41,500 bases of DNA, taken from positions 1 to 41,500 of the forward strand of contig JASBYX010000009.1 in assembly GCA_029983755.1 (NCBI GenBank), given 5' to 3'. The notes below the pieces were generated by a model. It was not told the origin of the DNA, did no database searches, and saw only the letters and a list, made by a program, of their open reading frames with translations. This document shows, piece after piece, positions 35,066 through 40,673 of the stretch; the stretch's first letter is position 1; every line of letters starts with the position of its first letter. Position numbers and translations under genes: made by a program. This DNA is from Anaerovoracaceae bacterium (GTDB lineage: Bacteria; Bacillota; Clostridia; Peptostreptococcales; Anaerovoracaceae).

Positions 35066-35517
35066 TTCTCCACCTCAAACAAAGGTTCTCCGAACTCTAC
35101 CATCTTGTTGTTTTCGCAGTTCACTTTTAGAACCTTCAGTTTATACGGGGCACACACTTCGTTCATCATTTTCATTGCTTCAATGATGCAGAGGGGCTGG
35201 CCTTCTTCCACCACATCTCCTGTCTTGACAAAGGGGTCTTTGTCAGGTCCCGGTGCAACAAAACATGTTCCTACGATGGGGCTTTTTACGGTTTCTCCGG
35301 GGCTTAGTGCTATCTCTGGGGCTGACTTGGAAGGGTCAATGGTAGAGGCAGCATGGCCACCTCCGACCCCCTCCTGAATCGTGATATCAGAGTGCTCTTT
35401 GGAGTTTGTGTTTTTAGATAGGGACAGACGAAAATCAGGAATCTCTATCTCCATGTTTGCAAGGTCTGTCCCCTGGAAGATGTCAATAATCTCTTTTACA
35501 AGTTTCTTATTGTCCAT
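35059..35517 (-). CDS. accB: Acetyl-CoA carboxylase biotin carboxyl carrier protein AccB
   Basis: A 152-residue carrier of biotin between AccC and AccDA. The biotinylation motif EAMKMMNEV places the modified Lys at about 116. A Pro/Ala/Ser/Gly-rich linker precedes the biotinyl domain. It starts 40 nt after acpP, overlaps accC, and is of standard size. Confidence 0.96.
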   Translation of the reverse strand: MDNKKLVKEIIDIFQGTDLANMEIEIPDFRLSLSKNTNSKEHSDITIQEGVGGGHAASTIDPSKSAPEIALSPGETVKSPIVGTCFVAPGPDKDPFVKTGDVVEEGQPLCIIEAMKMMNEVCAPYKLKVLKVNCENNKMVEFGEPLFEVEKC

Positions 35518-35557
35518 TTGTATCTTCTCATGACTTTCATTTAGCAGATGCTTTAAA

Positions 35558-35791
35558 CTATTTAGCTAGGTGCTTTTCCACAACGTCCTGAATATCCTTG
35601 ACTGTTACAAGTTTTTGCAGTTCATCGTCAGACAGTTTGATGTCAAACTCTTCTTCAAGTGCCATTGCTAGTTCAACAGCATCTAGAGAATCGATTCCTA
35701 AATCATCAGCAAGTTTTGCCTCCAGGCTTATCTTTTCTTCGTCTACGCTAAGGGTTTCTACCATCTTGTTCTTAATCTTGTCTAAAGTCAT
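35558..35791 (-). CDS. acpP: Acyl carrier protein
   Basis: Carries acyl chains on a phosphopantetheine arm attached to Ser35 in DDLGIDSLDAVEL. It has 77 residues, is acidic, and is first in the fatty-acid operon. AAAAGGAG precedes the ATG. The leader (35792-35916) is low-complexity on the minus strand, with repeated AACCAAA units. Confidence 0.96.
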   Translation of the reverse strand: MTLDKIKNKMVETLSVDEEKISLEAKLADDLGIDSLDAVELAMALEEEFDIKLSDDELQKLVTVKDIQDVVEKHLAK

Positions 35792-35876
35792 TTTAATTTC
35801 TCCTTTTTAATAATAGTTTGTTGGTTTTTGTTTTCGTTTTTGGTTTTGGTTTTGGTTTCAATATGGTTTTGTCTGG

Positions 35877-35914
35877 CTTATTTAAAATATTTTATTTAAA
35901 ATTTTTTAAATAAG
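35877..35914 (-). promoter_or_regulatory. Candidate operator dyad of the fatty-acid operon
   Basis: CTTATTTAAAA (35877-35887) and TTTTAAATAAG (35904-35914) are perfect 11-bp inverted repeats, 16 bp apart. TTATTTAAAAT is also directly repeated at 35878-35888 and 35892-35902, a 14-bp step. The dyad begins just after the predicted transcription start, the right place for repression. FabT-like MarR regulators bind AT-rich dyads, which fits the fabT gene that ends this operon. Confidence 0.6.
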
Positions 35915-35923
35915 ATGTACCCT

Positions 35924-35952
35924 ACAATATCACTTTTCAGGTGTCATGTCAA
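35924..35952 (-). promoter_or_regulatory. Strong promoter of the fatty-acid operon
   Basis: A consensus -35 TTGACA (35952-35947) lies 17 bp from -10 TATTGT (35929-35924) on the minus strand. The start of transcription would be near 35917, immediately before the dyad. It is about 125 nt upstream of acpP. Confidence 0.8.
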
Positions 35953-36170
35953 ATTTTTTTAAATCTAAATCGCACAATTAAAAAAGCGACTAGATTTTCT
36001 TCTAATCGCTTTGTACTTAAACTAGTTGCTCGTCTGAAGTTCGACTGATGAAGGTTATTATAGTTTGCTCTAACCAGACAGTTCCGAAAATACCATGCGT
36101 TCTCAGCAAAAATATCATTCGTTGCCTTAAATCTTGAGAATATACAAGTTTCATCATCAAAAATGGCAGA
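35949..36170 (-). pseudogene. Probable 3' fragment of a Fic-family gene
   Basis: An open frame without start on the minus strand translates from 36170 to a TGA at 35951-35949. It includes IFDDETCIFSRFKATNDIF and AENAWYFRNCLVRANYNN. These resemble the C-terminal part of Fic/DOC-type proteins, where a segment of the form YFRNALVRANY is common; I recognise this from memory only. After NYNN the similarity fades. The upstream part, with the catalytic HPFxxGNGR motif, is absent. The cut end lies at the hairpin at 36159-36200, next to the integrase. The likely story is a gene broken by the element, or an older remnant. Confidence 0.45.
35980..36012 (-). terminator. Terminator upstream of the fatty-acid promoter
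   Basis: On the minus strand AAAGCGATTAGA (36012 inward) pairs with TCTAGTCGCTTT down to 35983, one mismatch, around a short loop, and a run of six T follows. It would stop leftward transcription from the inserted element before the acpP promoter. Confidence 0.7.
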
Positions 36171-36200
36171 CCCCTCTTTTAAAAATCAGGGTCTGCCATT
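36159..36200 (-). terminator. 12-bp hairpin at the element's left side
   Basis: AATGGCAGACCC (36162-36173) and GGGTCTGCCATT (36189-36200) are perfect inverted repeats around a 15-nt loop. On the minus strand the stem is followed by TTTTT. It overlaps the cut end of the Fic-like fragment. The 735 bp from 35792 to 36526 otherwise holds only the promoter, dyad, fragment, terminators and an AT-rich stretch with one tandem repeat. Confidence 0.65.
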
Positions 36201-36372
36201 CATACCATCTTAACAATATAATTATATATCTCTACTTGTCTATAGGCTTCATAGTTGGGACTTTCTCCGCCACAATTCTGAAAAGGGCTTTAATAACAAG
36301 TAATGGCATTTATCGCTATTTTCGCCTAATTATAATACCCTTTTTAGCTTTAAAATTTGCGTTCTACAACAG

Positions 36373-36413
36373 TATTGGGGTATTATTTGATGTATTTGGG
36401 GTAAATTCTTGAT
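36373..36413. repeat. Imperfect 20-bp tandem repeat near the integrase gene
   Basis: TATTGGGGTATTATTTGATG (36373-36392) is followed directly by a related copy starting TATTTGGGGTAAATTCTTGA (36393-36412). The shared core is TTGGGGTA then TTGAT. The location, 115-150 bp from the integrase stop and toward the element end, suits arm-type binding sites of a Tn916-like integrase. Confidence 0.4.
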
Positions 36414-36479
36414 TAAATTTTCAATGTCTTTGTTTCTTAATATTATAATCATTATTATGGAGCAAGTCAATCGGGCAGA

Positions 36480-36521
36480 CAAAAGCAGCATACTGAATTT
36501 CAACTTCAAAGTACGCTGCTT
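36480..36521 (-). terminator. Terminator of the integrase gene
   Basis: AAGCAGCATACT (36483-36494) pairs with AGTACGCTGCTT (36510-36521), 12 bp with one G-U pair on the minus strand, five bases after the integrase stop. T-rich sequence flanks the stem on both sides, so it may work both ways. Confidence 0.7.
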
Positions 36522-36526
36522 CCTTT

Positions 36527-37768
36527 TTAAGCTATTGAATTGTCAAAATATTTATCTAATCCCTCGAACTCTGTTTTCTTTAGTTCCTTGGTTACATCGG
36601 TATAAATGTTCAGGGTCGTTGTTATATCCTTATGACCGAGTGTATCTTGAATAACCTTGATATTTACTCCAGCTTCACACATTCTTGTCGTAAATGTATG
36701 TCTAAGCGAGTGACAGCTAAAATGTGGGAGAAGCACTTCTGGATTTTCTGTTTTCAAAAACTGCTCATCATTGCAATCACGGATAATACGTCGGATTGCC
36801 TTATTCAAAGTCGATTGATGTTGCGGCTGACCGAAGCGATTAAGAAATATAAAATCTGTATATCCATCTACTGTTGCTTCGCAGTGAACCCCTAGCAGCT
36901 CTTGTCGCTGCTTTTCCATAACAAATGCTTCTCTAACAAAGTCAAGCATTGGAACTTGCCTGTTTCCCGCTTCTGTCTTTGGCGTATTTACATTGAAGTA
37001 GCAGCCTTTCTTGCCTTCAGAAGTTCTATGGTCATAATAAACCAATGTATGATTAACGTCTATAATTCCCTCTTCCAAATCAATGTCACACCATCTGAGT
37101 CCAGTAACTTCTCCTACTCTTAATCCAGTTCCAAGCATTACTGCAAACACCGGATACCAATATACGGCTGTTTTAGAGTTCTTCAGATAATCCATAAACA
37201 ATTCCTGTTCAGGTCGAGTCAGTCCTCTGCGTTTTTCTGTCTTAAAGCAATGGGCTTTCTTCAATTCCCTTAAAACATTATTTGTCGGGTTGTTTCTAAT
37301 ATAGTTATCATCAACCGCCATATCGAATATCTGATGAAGAATGTTATGAACACCATCAACCGTTGCAGGCTTCAAGCCTCTTTCATCTACAAGATAATTA
37401 TAAAATCTTTTAACGTCAGATTTCAGAAATGCGGAAACTCTTTTAGAGCCAATTTGCTGACGGACAAATGTTTCGTACATATATTTGTAATTCTCAAAGG
37501 TATTGTTTTTCAAACCTCGCTTCAGGTCTATCCATAACTCATACAAATCATTGATGGTAATATATCGTGCCTCTGCTTTTATACCATCACTTTTGTCCTT
37601 TTCAATCGCTTCTTCTTTAATCCTGAGTGCTTCAAGTGTTTTTGCATAAACATATCTTCGTTTATGGTTTTCATCAGTCCAACTATATCGGTAACTTCCA
37701 TCGCTTCTTTGAAGTTCCCCAGTACGAAGGACTGTTCTTGACTTATCTTTTCTTTTTGGTCTTGCCAC
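36527..37768 (-). CDS. int: Tyrosine integrase, Tn916 type
   Basis: A 413-residue site-specific recombinase. Residues 1-60 form a basic arm-binding domain of the Tn916 (AP2-like) type, then a SAM-like core-binding domain (about 70-160), then the catalytic domain. The active residues are Arg217 (GTGLRVGEVTGLRW), Lys264 (NTPKTEAGNRQ), His353 and Arg356 (HSLRHTFTTRM), His379 (LGHKDITTT) and the nucleophile Tyr389 (LNIYTDV). All are present, so it should be active. It starts with GTG after AGGAGGAATATTC. The stop of the preceding excisionase-like gene lies inside that ribosome site, so the two are coupled. It is the last gene of the element's leftward unit. Confidence 0.93.
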   Translation of the reverse strand: MARPKRKDKSRTVLRTGELQRSDGSYRYSWTDENHKRRYVYAKTLEALRIKEEAIEKDKSDGIKAEARYITINDLYELWIDLKRGLKNNTFENYKYMYETFVRQQIGSKRVSAFLKSDVKRFYNYLVDERGLKPATVDGVHNILHQIFDMAVDDNYIRNNPTNNVLRELKKAHCFKTEKRRGLTRPEQELFMDYLKNSKTAVYWYPVFAVMLGTGLRVGEVTGLRWCDIDLEEGIIDVNHTLVYYDHRTSEGKKGCYFNVNTPKTEAGNRQVPMLDFVREAFVMEKQRQELLGVHCEATVDGYTDFIFLNRFGQPQHQSTLNKAIRRIIRDCNDEQFLKTENPEVLLPHFSCHSLRHTFTTRMCEAGVNIKVIQDTLGHKDITTTLNIYTDVTKELKKTEFEGLDKYFDNSIA

Positions 37769-37779
37769 GAATATTCCTC

Positions 37780-38034
37780 CTATATTTCTTGTCTGTTAAT
37801 GATAAATTCCACAAATTTGTCGATGATAACATATTGCTGATAACCGTCCGTCGTCACAAAATTACAGCCTTTCACTTTCATCAGCTCTCGTATTTTTCCC
37901 CTTCCGATACCTGTATAGGCGGCGGTTTCATTTACCGACAAACATTTCTTCTTCCAAAATGGCTGCTCTTTTTTCTTTTCTATAAGAAGTTCCTTATAAG
38001 CAATCATTTCTTTGTCTGTGAAGTCAACTTTCAT
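37780..38034 (-). CDS. Excisionase-like protein, copy nearest the integrase
   Basis: An 84-residue basic protein with a winged-helix/MerR-like domain of the Tn916 Xis kind: PFWKKKCLSVNETAAYTGIGRGKIRELMKVKGCNFV, then YQQYVIIDKFVEFI. Excisionases bend DNA at the element ends so that integrase excises. It is the most divergent of the four tandem copies and the one next to int, as xis is in Tn916, so it is the best candidate for the true excisionase. AGGAGG precedes the ATG, overlapping the stop of the previous gene. Confidence 0.75.
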   Translation of the reverse strand: MKVDFTDKEMIAYKELLIEKKKEQPFWKKKCLSVNETAAYTGIGRGKIRELMKVKGCNFVTTDGYQQYVIIDKFVEFIINRQEI

Positions 38035-38046
38035 CGTCCCAACCTC

Positions 38047-38265
38047 CTAAATGTCATACATCTTTTCAATATATTCATCAAATAATTCTCTTTTTATCAT
38101 TCGACGATGTCCTACCCATAACACAAATGGGCAATCAGCAAACCTCGTCATTTCACGAAGTGTATCCCTGCCAATTCCGGTATAAGCTGTTGCTTCCTCA
38201 ATAGTCAGAAACGGCTTATGCCATATTGGTACTTCTAATCTTTCTTTTTTGATTGCGTTACTCAT
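38047..38265 (-). CDS. Excisionase-like protein, second copy
   Basis: A 72-residue paralogue of its neighbours: VPIWHKPFLTIEEATAYTGIGRDTLREMTRFADCPFVLWVGHRRMIKRELFDEYIEKMYDI. The helix-turn-helix part (IEEATAYTGIGRDTLREM) and the wing with basic residues (GHRRMIKR) are conserved. GAGGAGG lies before its ATG and contains the stop codon of the third copy. The function, excision or gene control, is inferred from the family only. Confidence 0.75.
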   Translation of the reverse strand: MSNAIKKERLEVPIWHKPFLTIEEATAYTGIGRDTLREMTRFADCPFVLWVGHRRMIKRELFDEYIEKMYDI

Positions 38266-38276
38266 TCATATCCTCC

Positions 38277-38552
38277 TCAAATTGAATACTGTTTTGCAAT
38301 ATACTCTTCAAATACTTTTCGCTTTATTATCCTACGACTACCTACCCAAAGGACAAAAGGGCAATCTGGTTTTTCTGTCATTTCATAAAGTTTCCCTGTT
38401 CCTATATTGGAATATATAGACGCTTCTTCTATCGACAAATTAAGCTTATTCCATAAAGGAACTTTGTAATTTTGCTTCTCTTTACTGCCATCAGACATTT
38501 TCCCACCTCTTTTCAAAAGTTCTTTTTTCTCGGTATTATTTTTACTATTCAT
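38277..38552 (-). CDS. Excisionase-like protein, third copy
   Basis: A 91-residue form from the ATG at 38552, which has a strong AAGGAGG site, or 73 residues from an internal ATG at 38498 with GAGGTGG. The domain is VPLWNKLNLSIEEASIYSNIGTGKLYEMTEKPDCPFVLWVGSRRIIKRKVFEEYIAKQYSI. It is very close to the fourth copy in protein and in DNA (period about 370 bp), a recent duplication. A 12-bp hairpin covers the ribosome site of the longer form. If the hairpin is closed, the 38498 start may be used, so two products are possible. Confidence 0.72.
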   Translation of the reverse strand: MNSKNNTEKKELLKRGGKMSDGSKEKQNYKVPLWNKLNLSIEEASIYSNIGTGKLYEMTEKPDCPFVLWVGSRRIIKRKVFEEYIAKQYSI

Positions 38553-38585
38553 ATGCTGTAACCTCCTTCGTGTGGTTACAGCATA
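38552..38585 (-). promoter_or_regulatory. RNA hairpin over the start of the third excisionase-like gene
   Basis: In the minus-strand RNA UAUGCUGUAACC (38585-38574) pairs perfectly with GGUUACAGCAUA (38563-38552). The loop ACACGAAGGA and the first stem bases contain the AAGGAGG site, and the stem ends at the AUG. Folding would hide both. The dyad could also act as a protein site on DNA. Confidence 0.6.
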
Positions 38586-38645
38586 CTCAAAAGTCGTTAT
38601 TGAGCCAATGATGCGACTCTGCCCATCACACATTTGACTTTTCGG

Positions 38646-38867
38646 TTAGATTGAATACTGTTTTTCAATATATTCCTCAAAAGCTTTCCTCTTTATCATT
38701 CTTCGACTACCTATCCAAAGTACAAAAGTACAATCCTGCTCTTCCGTTATTTCGTAAAGTTTGCTTGTCGGTATGCGGGAATATACAGATGCTTCTTTTA
38801 TTGACAAATTGGGTTTTACCCAAAGCGGCACATTATAACTCTGCTTCTTTACACTACTGTTAGACAT
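38646..38867 (-). CDS. Excisionase-like protein, fourth copy
   Basis: 73 residues from the ATG at 38867 (AGAGGTG upstream): VPLWVKPNLSIKEASVYSRIPTSKLYEITEEQDCTFVLWIGSRRMIKRKAFEEYIEKQYSI. It overlaps the end of the PemK-like gene by 8 nt. It shares the tail KQYSI and the FVLW-GSRR-IKRK wing with the third copy. A longer in-frame start inside the toxin gene (38975) lacks homology to the other copies and is rejected. Confidence 0.72.
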   Translation of the reverse strand: MSNSSVKKQSYNVPLWVKPNLSIKEASVYSRIPTSKLYEITEEQDCTFVLWIGSRRMIKRKAFEEYIEKQYSI

Positions 38868-39420
38868 TCTTGCACCTCTTTTCTTTCTTGGATGAATATC
38901 TATCGGTAACAACATAATCCCAACCATCTCCATCACACTTATCACATCTGTCTTTTCGCTTTGCAAATGGGTCAAGTCGCCTTACGATATAGTCCGGATT
39001 GTGGATGTAATCATTCAGGCACTTCGGGCATAGGCAGCGAATATTTTCTTTCGCCTCCGGCTTGTAAACCCAAAGTCCAAAAGTCTTTTTCAAAGTTGCG
39101 TTTATCTGCCTGAAAAGTTTATCGTCATCTACCGTACCTATGTATTCACGCAAATCCTCTCTATTGACTGTCCGTATCTGCTCCAGAAGAACCATTGACG
39201 GTTTCTTCAGTCCAAACTCCTCGCCAAGAATAATGTGCGATGGCAAATATCTTTTCTTGATTACACTTGTAACCGCTGCAACAATAATCGTCGGAGCATT
39301 CTGGTTATAATCGTCTGCCTGAACGACAAGCACCGGACGTTCTCCGCTTTGTACTGAACCACTGTTATCTCCAAAGTCATAGTAGAATAAATCCCCACGA
39401 CAAATCATTTTTTCTTTCAT
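38860..39420 (-). CDS. PemK/MazF-family toxin with zinc-ribbon tail
   Basis: A 186-residue protein. Residues 1-110 are a PemK/MazF endoribonuclease fold: RGDLFYYDFGDNSGSVQSGERPVLVVQADDYN, TIIVAAVTSVIKKRYLPSHIIL and PSMVLLEQIRTVNRE, with the conserved Gly-Arg/Pro region GERPV and the LLEQIRT motif. The roughly 70-residue tail has CLCPKC and CDKCDGDGWD, two CxxC pairs that could bind zinc, which MazF proteins lack. No classic MazE antitoxin gene is next to it; the nearest small genes are the excisionase-like copies. The ATG at 39420 follows GTGAGGT by 8 nt and is favoured over the ATG at 39426. Confidence 0.85.
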   Translation of the reverse strand: MKEKMICRGDLFYYDFGDNSGSVQSGERPVLVVQADDYNQNAPTIIVAAVTSVIKKRYLPSHIILGEEFGLKKPSMVLLEQIRTVNREDLREYIGTVDDDKLFRQINATLKKTFGLWVYKPEAKENIRCLCPKCLNDYIHNPDYIVRRLDPFAKRKDRCDKCDGDGWDYVVTDRYSSKKEKRCKNV

Positions 39421-39525
39421 ATACATAACCTCACAAGAATCAAATTTTTAAAGTGTCATTCGTATCCGGAATGAAATAACCCCTTCACTCATTTGGACAA
39501 AGGATGCTGAAATGCACACCCAAAA

Positions 39526-40113
39526 TCATAGATTTTCATAAAATTTGATAAAGTTTTTCTTTGCCGCTGCAATAGACTTATCTACGGAGCTGTAATATAC
39601 ACCCTCCTGCTTTGCAATCGCTCTGGAACTCAGACCGCAACACACATTCTTCATAAGGCGTTCCCTTTGAAGTGGCTGCAACATTGAAAGTGCTATTCTT
39701 GCTTTTCTAATTTCACACTGACGCAATTCTTCTCTTTCCAGTTCAAGCCTTTCTTCTTCTGCTCTTTCAAACGGGTCGTCAAACATAATGGCAAGTTCTT
39801 TATGGAACTGTGATGACATTTCATCGTCATATCCATAGCAGTCAAGTGTGCGACTACTTCTCTTTGCATACTTGTCCTCATTTCGGTTTGCATCATCAAT
39901 TACCTCTCCCTGTGCAATGGAAAGATGAACAAACGGAGAATATCTTTCTATAACAAGTGGATACTTCTCCCAAAGCTCTTTTACCGATAATTCCGTAATA
40001 ATCGCCCATCTCTCATCTCCGGTATAACCGTTATATTCGTATTTAAGATTTATCAGTTTACAATCCTTTGCAAATAATTCTTCTTGTTCTGTTAATGTAA
40101 GTTTGTTTGTCAT
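39526..40113 (-). CDS. Sigma-70-like regulator of the mobile element
   Basis: A 195-residue protein. The C-terminal roughly 55 residues form a sigma-region-4 type helix-turn-helix: ALSMLQPLQRERLMKNVCCGLSSRAIAKQEGVYYSSVDKSIAAAKKNFIKFY. The N-terminal half has no recognisable sigma region 2, and its middle is acidic and Glu-rich (PFERAEEERLELEREELRQ). Proteins of this form occur before xis and int in Tn916-like elements. Its ribosome site AAAGGAG lies in the 3' arm of a 22-bp hairpin, and a 14-codon leader ORF precedes it. Confidence 0.75.
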   Translation of the reverse strand: MTNKLTLTEQEELFAKDCKLINLKYEYNGYTGDERWAIITELSVKELWEKYPLVIERYSPFVHLSIAQGEVIDDANRNEDKYAKRSSRTLDCYGYDDEMSSQFHKELAIMFDDPFERAEEERLELEREELRQCEIRKARIALSMLQPLQRERLMKNVCCGLSSRAIAKQEGVYYSSVDKSIAAAKKNFIKFYENL

Positions 40114-40115
40114 TT

Positions 40116-40172
40116 CCGTAATCTCCTTTGAATTTTGAAAAATTGATAAGTTTCAAAATTCGGAGATTACGG
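40116..40172 (-). promoter_or_regulatory. 22-bp hairpin hiding the ribosome site of the sigma-like gene
   Basis: In the minus-strand RNA CCGUAAUCUCC (40172-40162) pairs with GGAGAUUACGG (40126-40116), and GAAUUUUGAAA (40161-40151) pairs with UUUCAAAAUUC (40140-40130). The loop is 10 nt and a 3-nt bulge AAA (40129-40127) interrupts one side. AAAGGAG of the sigma-like gene is in the 3' arm, so folding would block initiation at the AUG at 40113. Confidence 0.8.
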
Positions 40173-40211
40173 GTACTCAGCTATCTGGCACTGCCATACG
40201 TTATAAAACAT
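40167..40211 (-). CDS. Leader peptide ORF (14 codons)
   Basis: ATG at 40211 to TAA at 40169-40167: MFYNVWQCQIAEYP. AAAGGA lies 5 nt upstream of the ATG, a normal ribosome site. The stop codon lies in the 5' arm of the 22-bp hairpin, so a ribosome at the end of this ORF would melt that hairpin and free the next ribosome site. This is how the leaders of inducible resistance genes work. Its ribosome site is in turn paired in a smaller hairpin (40214-40243). Too short for a homology call; the support is layout. Confidence 0.55.
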   Translation of the reverse strand: MFYNVWQCQIAEYP

Positions 40212-40213
40212 AA

Positions 40214-40243
40214 AAGTCCTTTCCCAAGTAAGGGAAAAGACCT
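40214..40243 (-). promoter_or_regulatory. Hairpin hiding the ribosome site of the leader ORF
   Basis: In the minus-strand RNA AGGUCUUUUCCC (40243-40232) pairs with GGGAAAGGACUU (40225-40214), 12 bp including two G-U pairs. The same pairing on the plus strand would have two A-C mismatches, so the fold favours the leftward transcript. The stem contains the AAAGGA site of the leader ORF. Confidence 0.6.
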
Positions 40244-40279
40244 AATACTGCACGAAGCATAATCGAATAAAACAGCAAC

Positions 40280-40352
40280 AAAAAAAGCACCGTCGAATCT
40301 GGACAGCAAAGAATATTTCTATTCTTCACTTATCCGGCTTCGTACGGTGCTT
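40280..40352 (-). terminator. Long branched terminator after the zinc-ribbon gene
   Basis: On the minus strand AAGCACCGTACGAA (40352 inward) pairs with TTCGACGGTGCTT down to 40285, one bulge. An internal 7-bp hairpin (AAGAATA/TATTCTT) lies in the loop and TTTTTTT ends it. It separates the immA unit from the leader-sigma unit. The region 40114-40424 holds only this terminator and the attenuator structures. Confidence 0.8.
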
Positions 40353-40424
40353 GGTAGTTTAGCAAATAAATTGCTTATCTCCGCTTACTCGATTAGAAAT
40401 CGTTATGATATTTACTTGTAATCT

Positions 40425-40673
40425 TCATCGCCTGCAATTCCTGCCATATCCGTTCCTGCGGATTCTGCGGAAGTAAGCGAGATTTAAGATATGGACATTC
40501 TTGCATTTCTGACACTTCACACTCAAATGTCCGGTTGCGTCTGAAAAAACTCTTTGTATCCTGAACCCGCAAGTCGGGCAGAGAATATCACGCTCTTTCA
40601 GACTTTCTGCTTCTACTCTTGACAGAAGCAATCTCTTTTGTATTTCAGGTTCTACCTGAGTCTGTAACCTCAT
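40425..40673 (-). CDS. Small zinc-ribbon protein of the mobile element
   Basis: An 82-residue basic protein. Two Cys pairs, CPTCGF (near 36-39) and CQKCKN, form a zinc ribbon of the kind seen in Com-like and Cys-rich KTR proteins of phages and conjugative elements. The tail is Arg-rich (YFRRIRRNGYGRNCRR), suggesting nucleic-acid binding. Its ATG overlaps the stop of the upstream peptidase gene (ATGA), so the two are co-translated. Function not recognised. Confidence 0.65.
   Translation of the reverse strand: MRLQTQVEPEIQKRLLLSRVEAESLKERDILCPTCGFRIQRVFSDATGHLSVKCQKCKNVHILNLAYFRRIRRNGYGRNCRR

Noticed and set aside
36134..36412. A 92-residue plus-strand ORF between the element and the fatty-acid operon.
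   Set aside because: It runs across a perfect terminator hairpin, has no ribosome site, an amino-acid make-up typical of AT-rich noise, and lies antisense to the Fic-like fragment.
38586..38645. A 9-codon ORF (MGRVASLAQ) before the third excisionase-like gene as a second leader peptide.
   Set aside because: No ribosome site, and its stop lies 20 nt before the hairpin, so it would not open the stem.
38646..38975. A 109-residue form of the fourth excisionase-like gene starting inside the toxin gene.
   Set aside because: The added N-terminus is the toxin's tail in another frame and is absent from the other copies; the ATG at 38867 has a good ribosome site.
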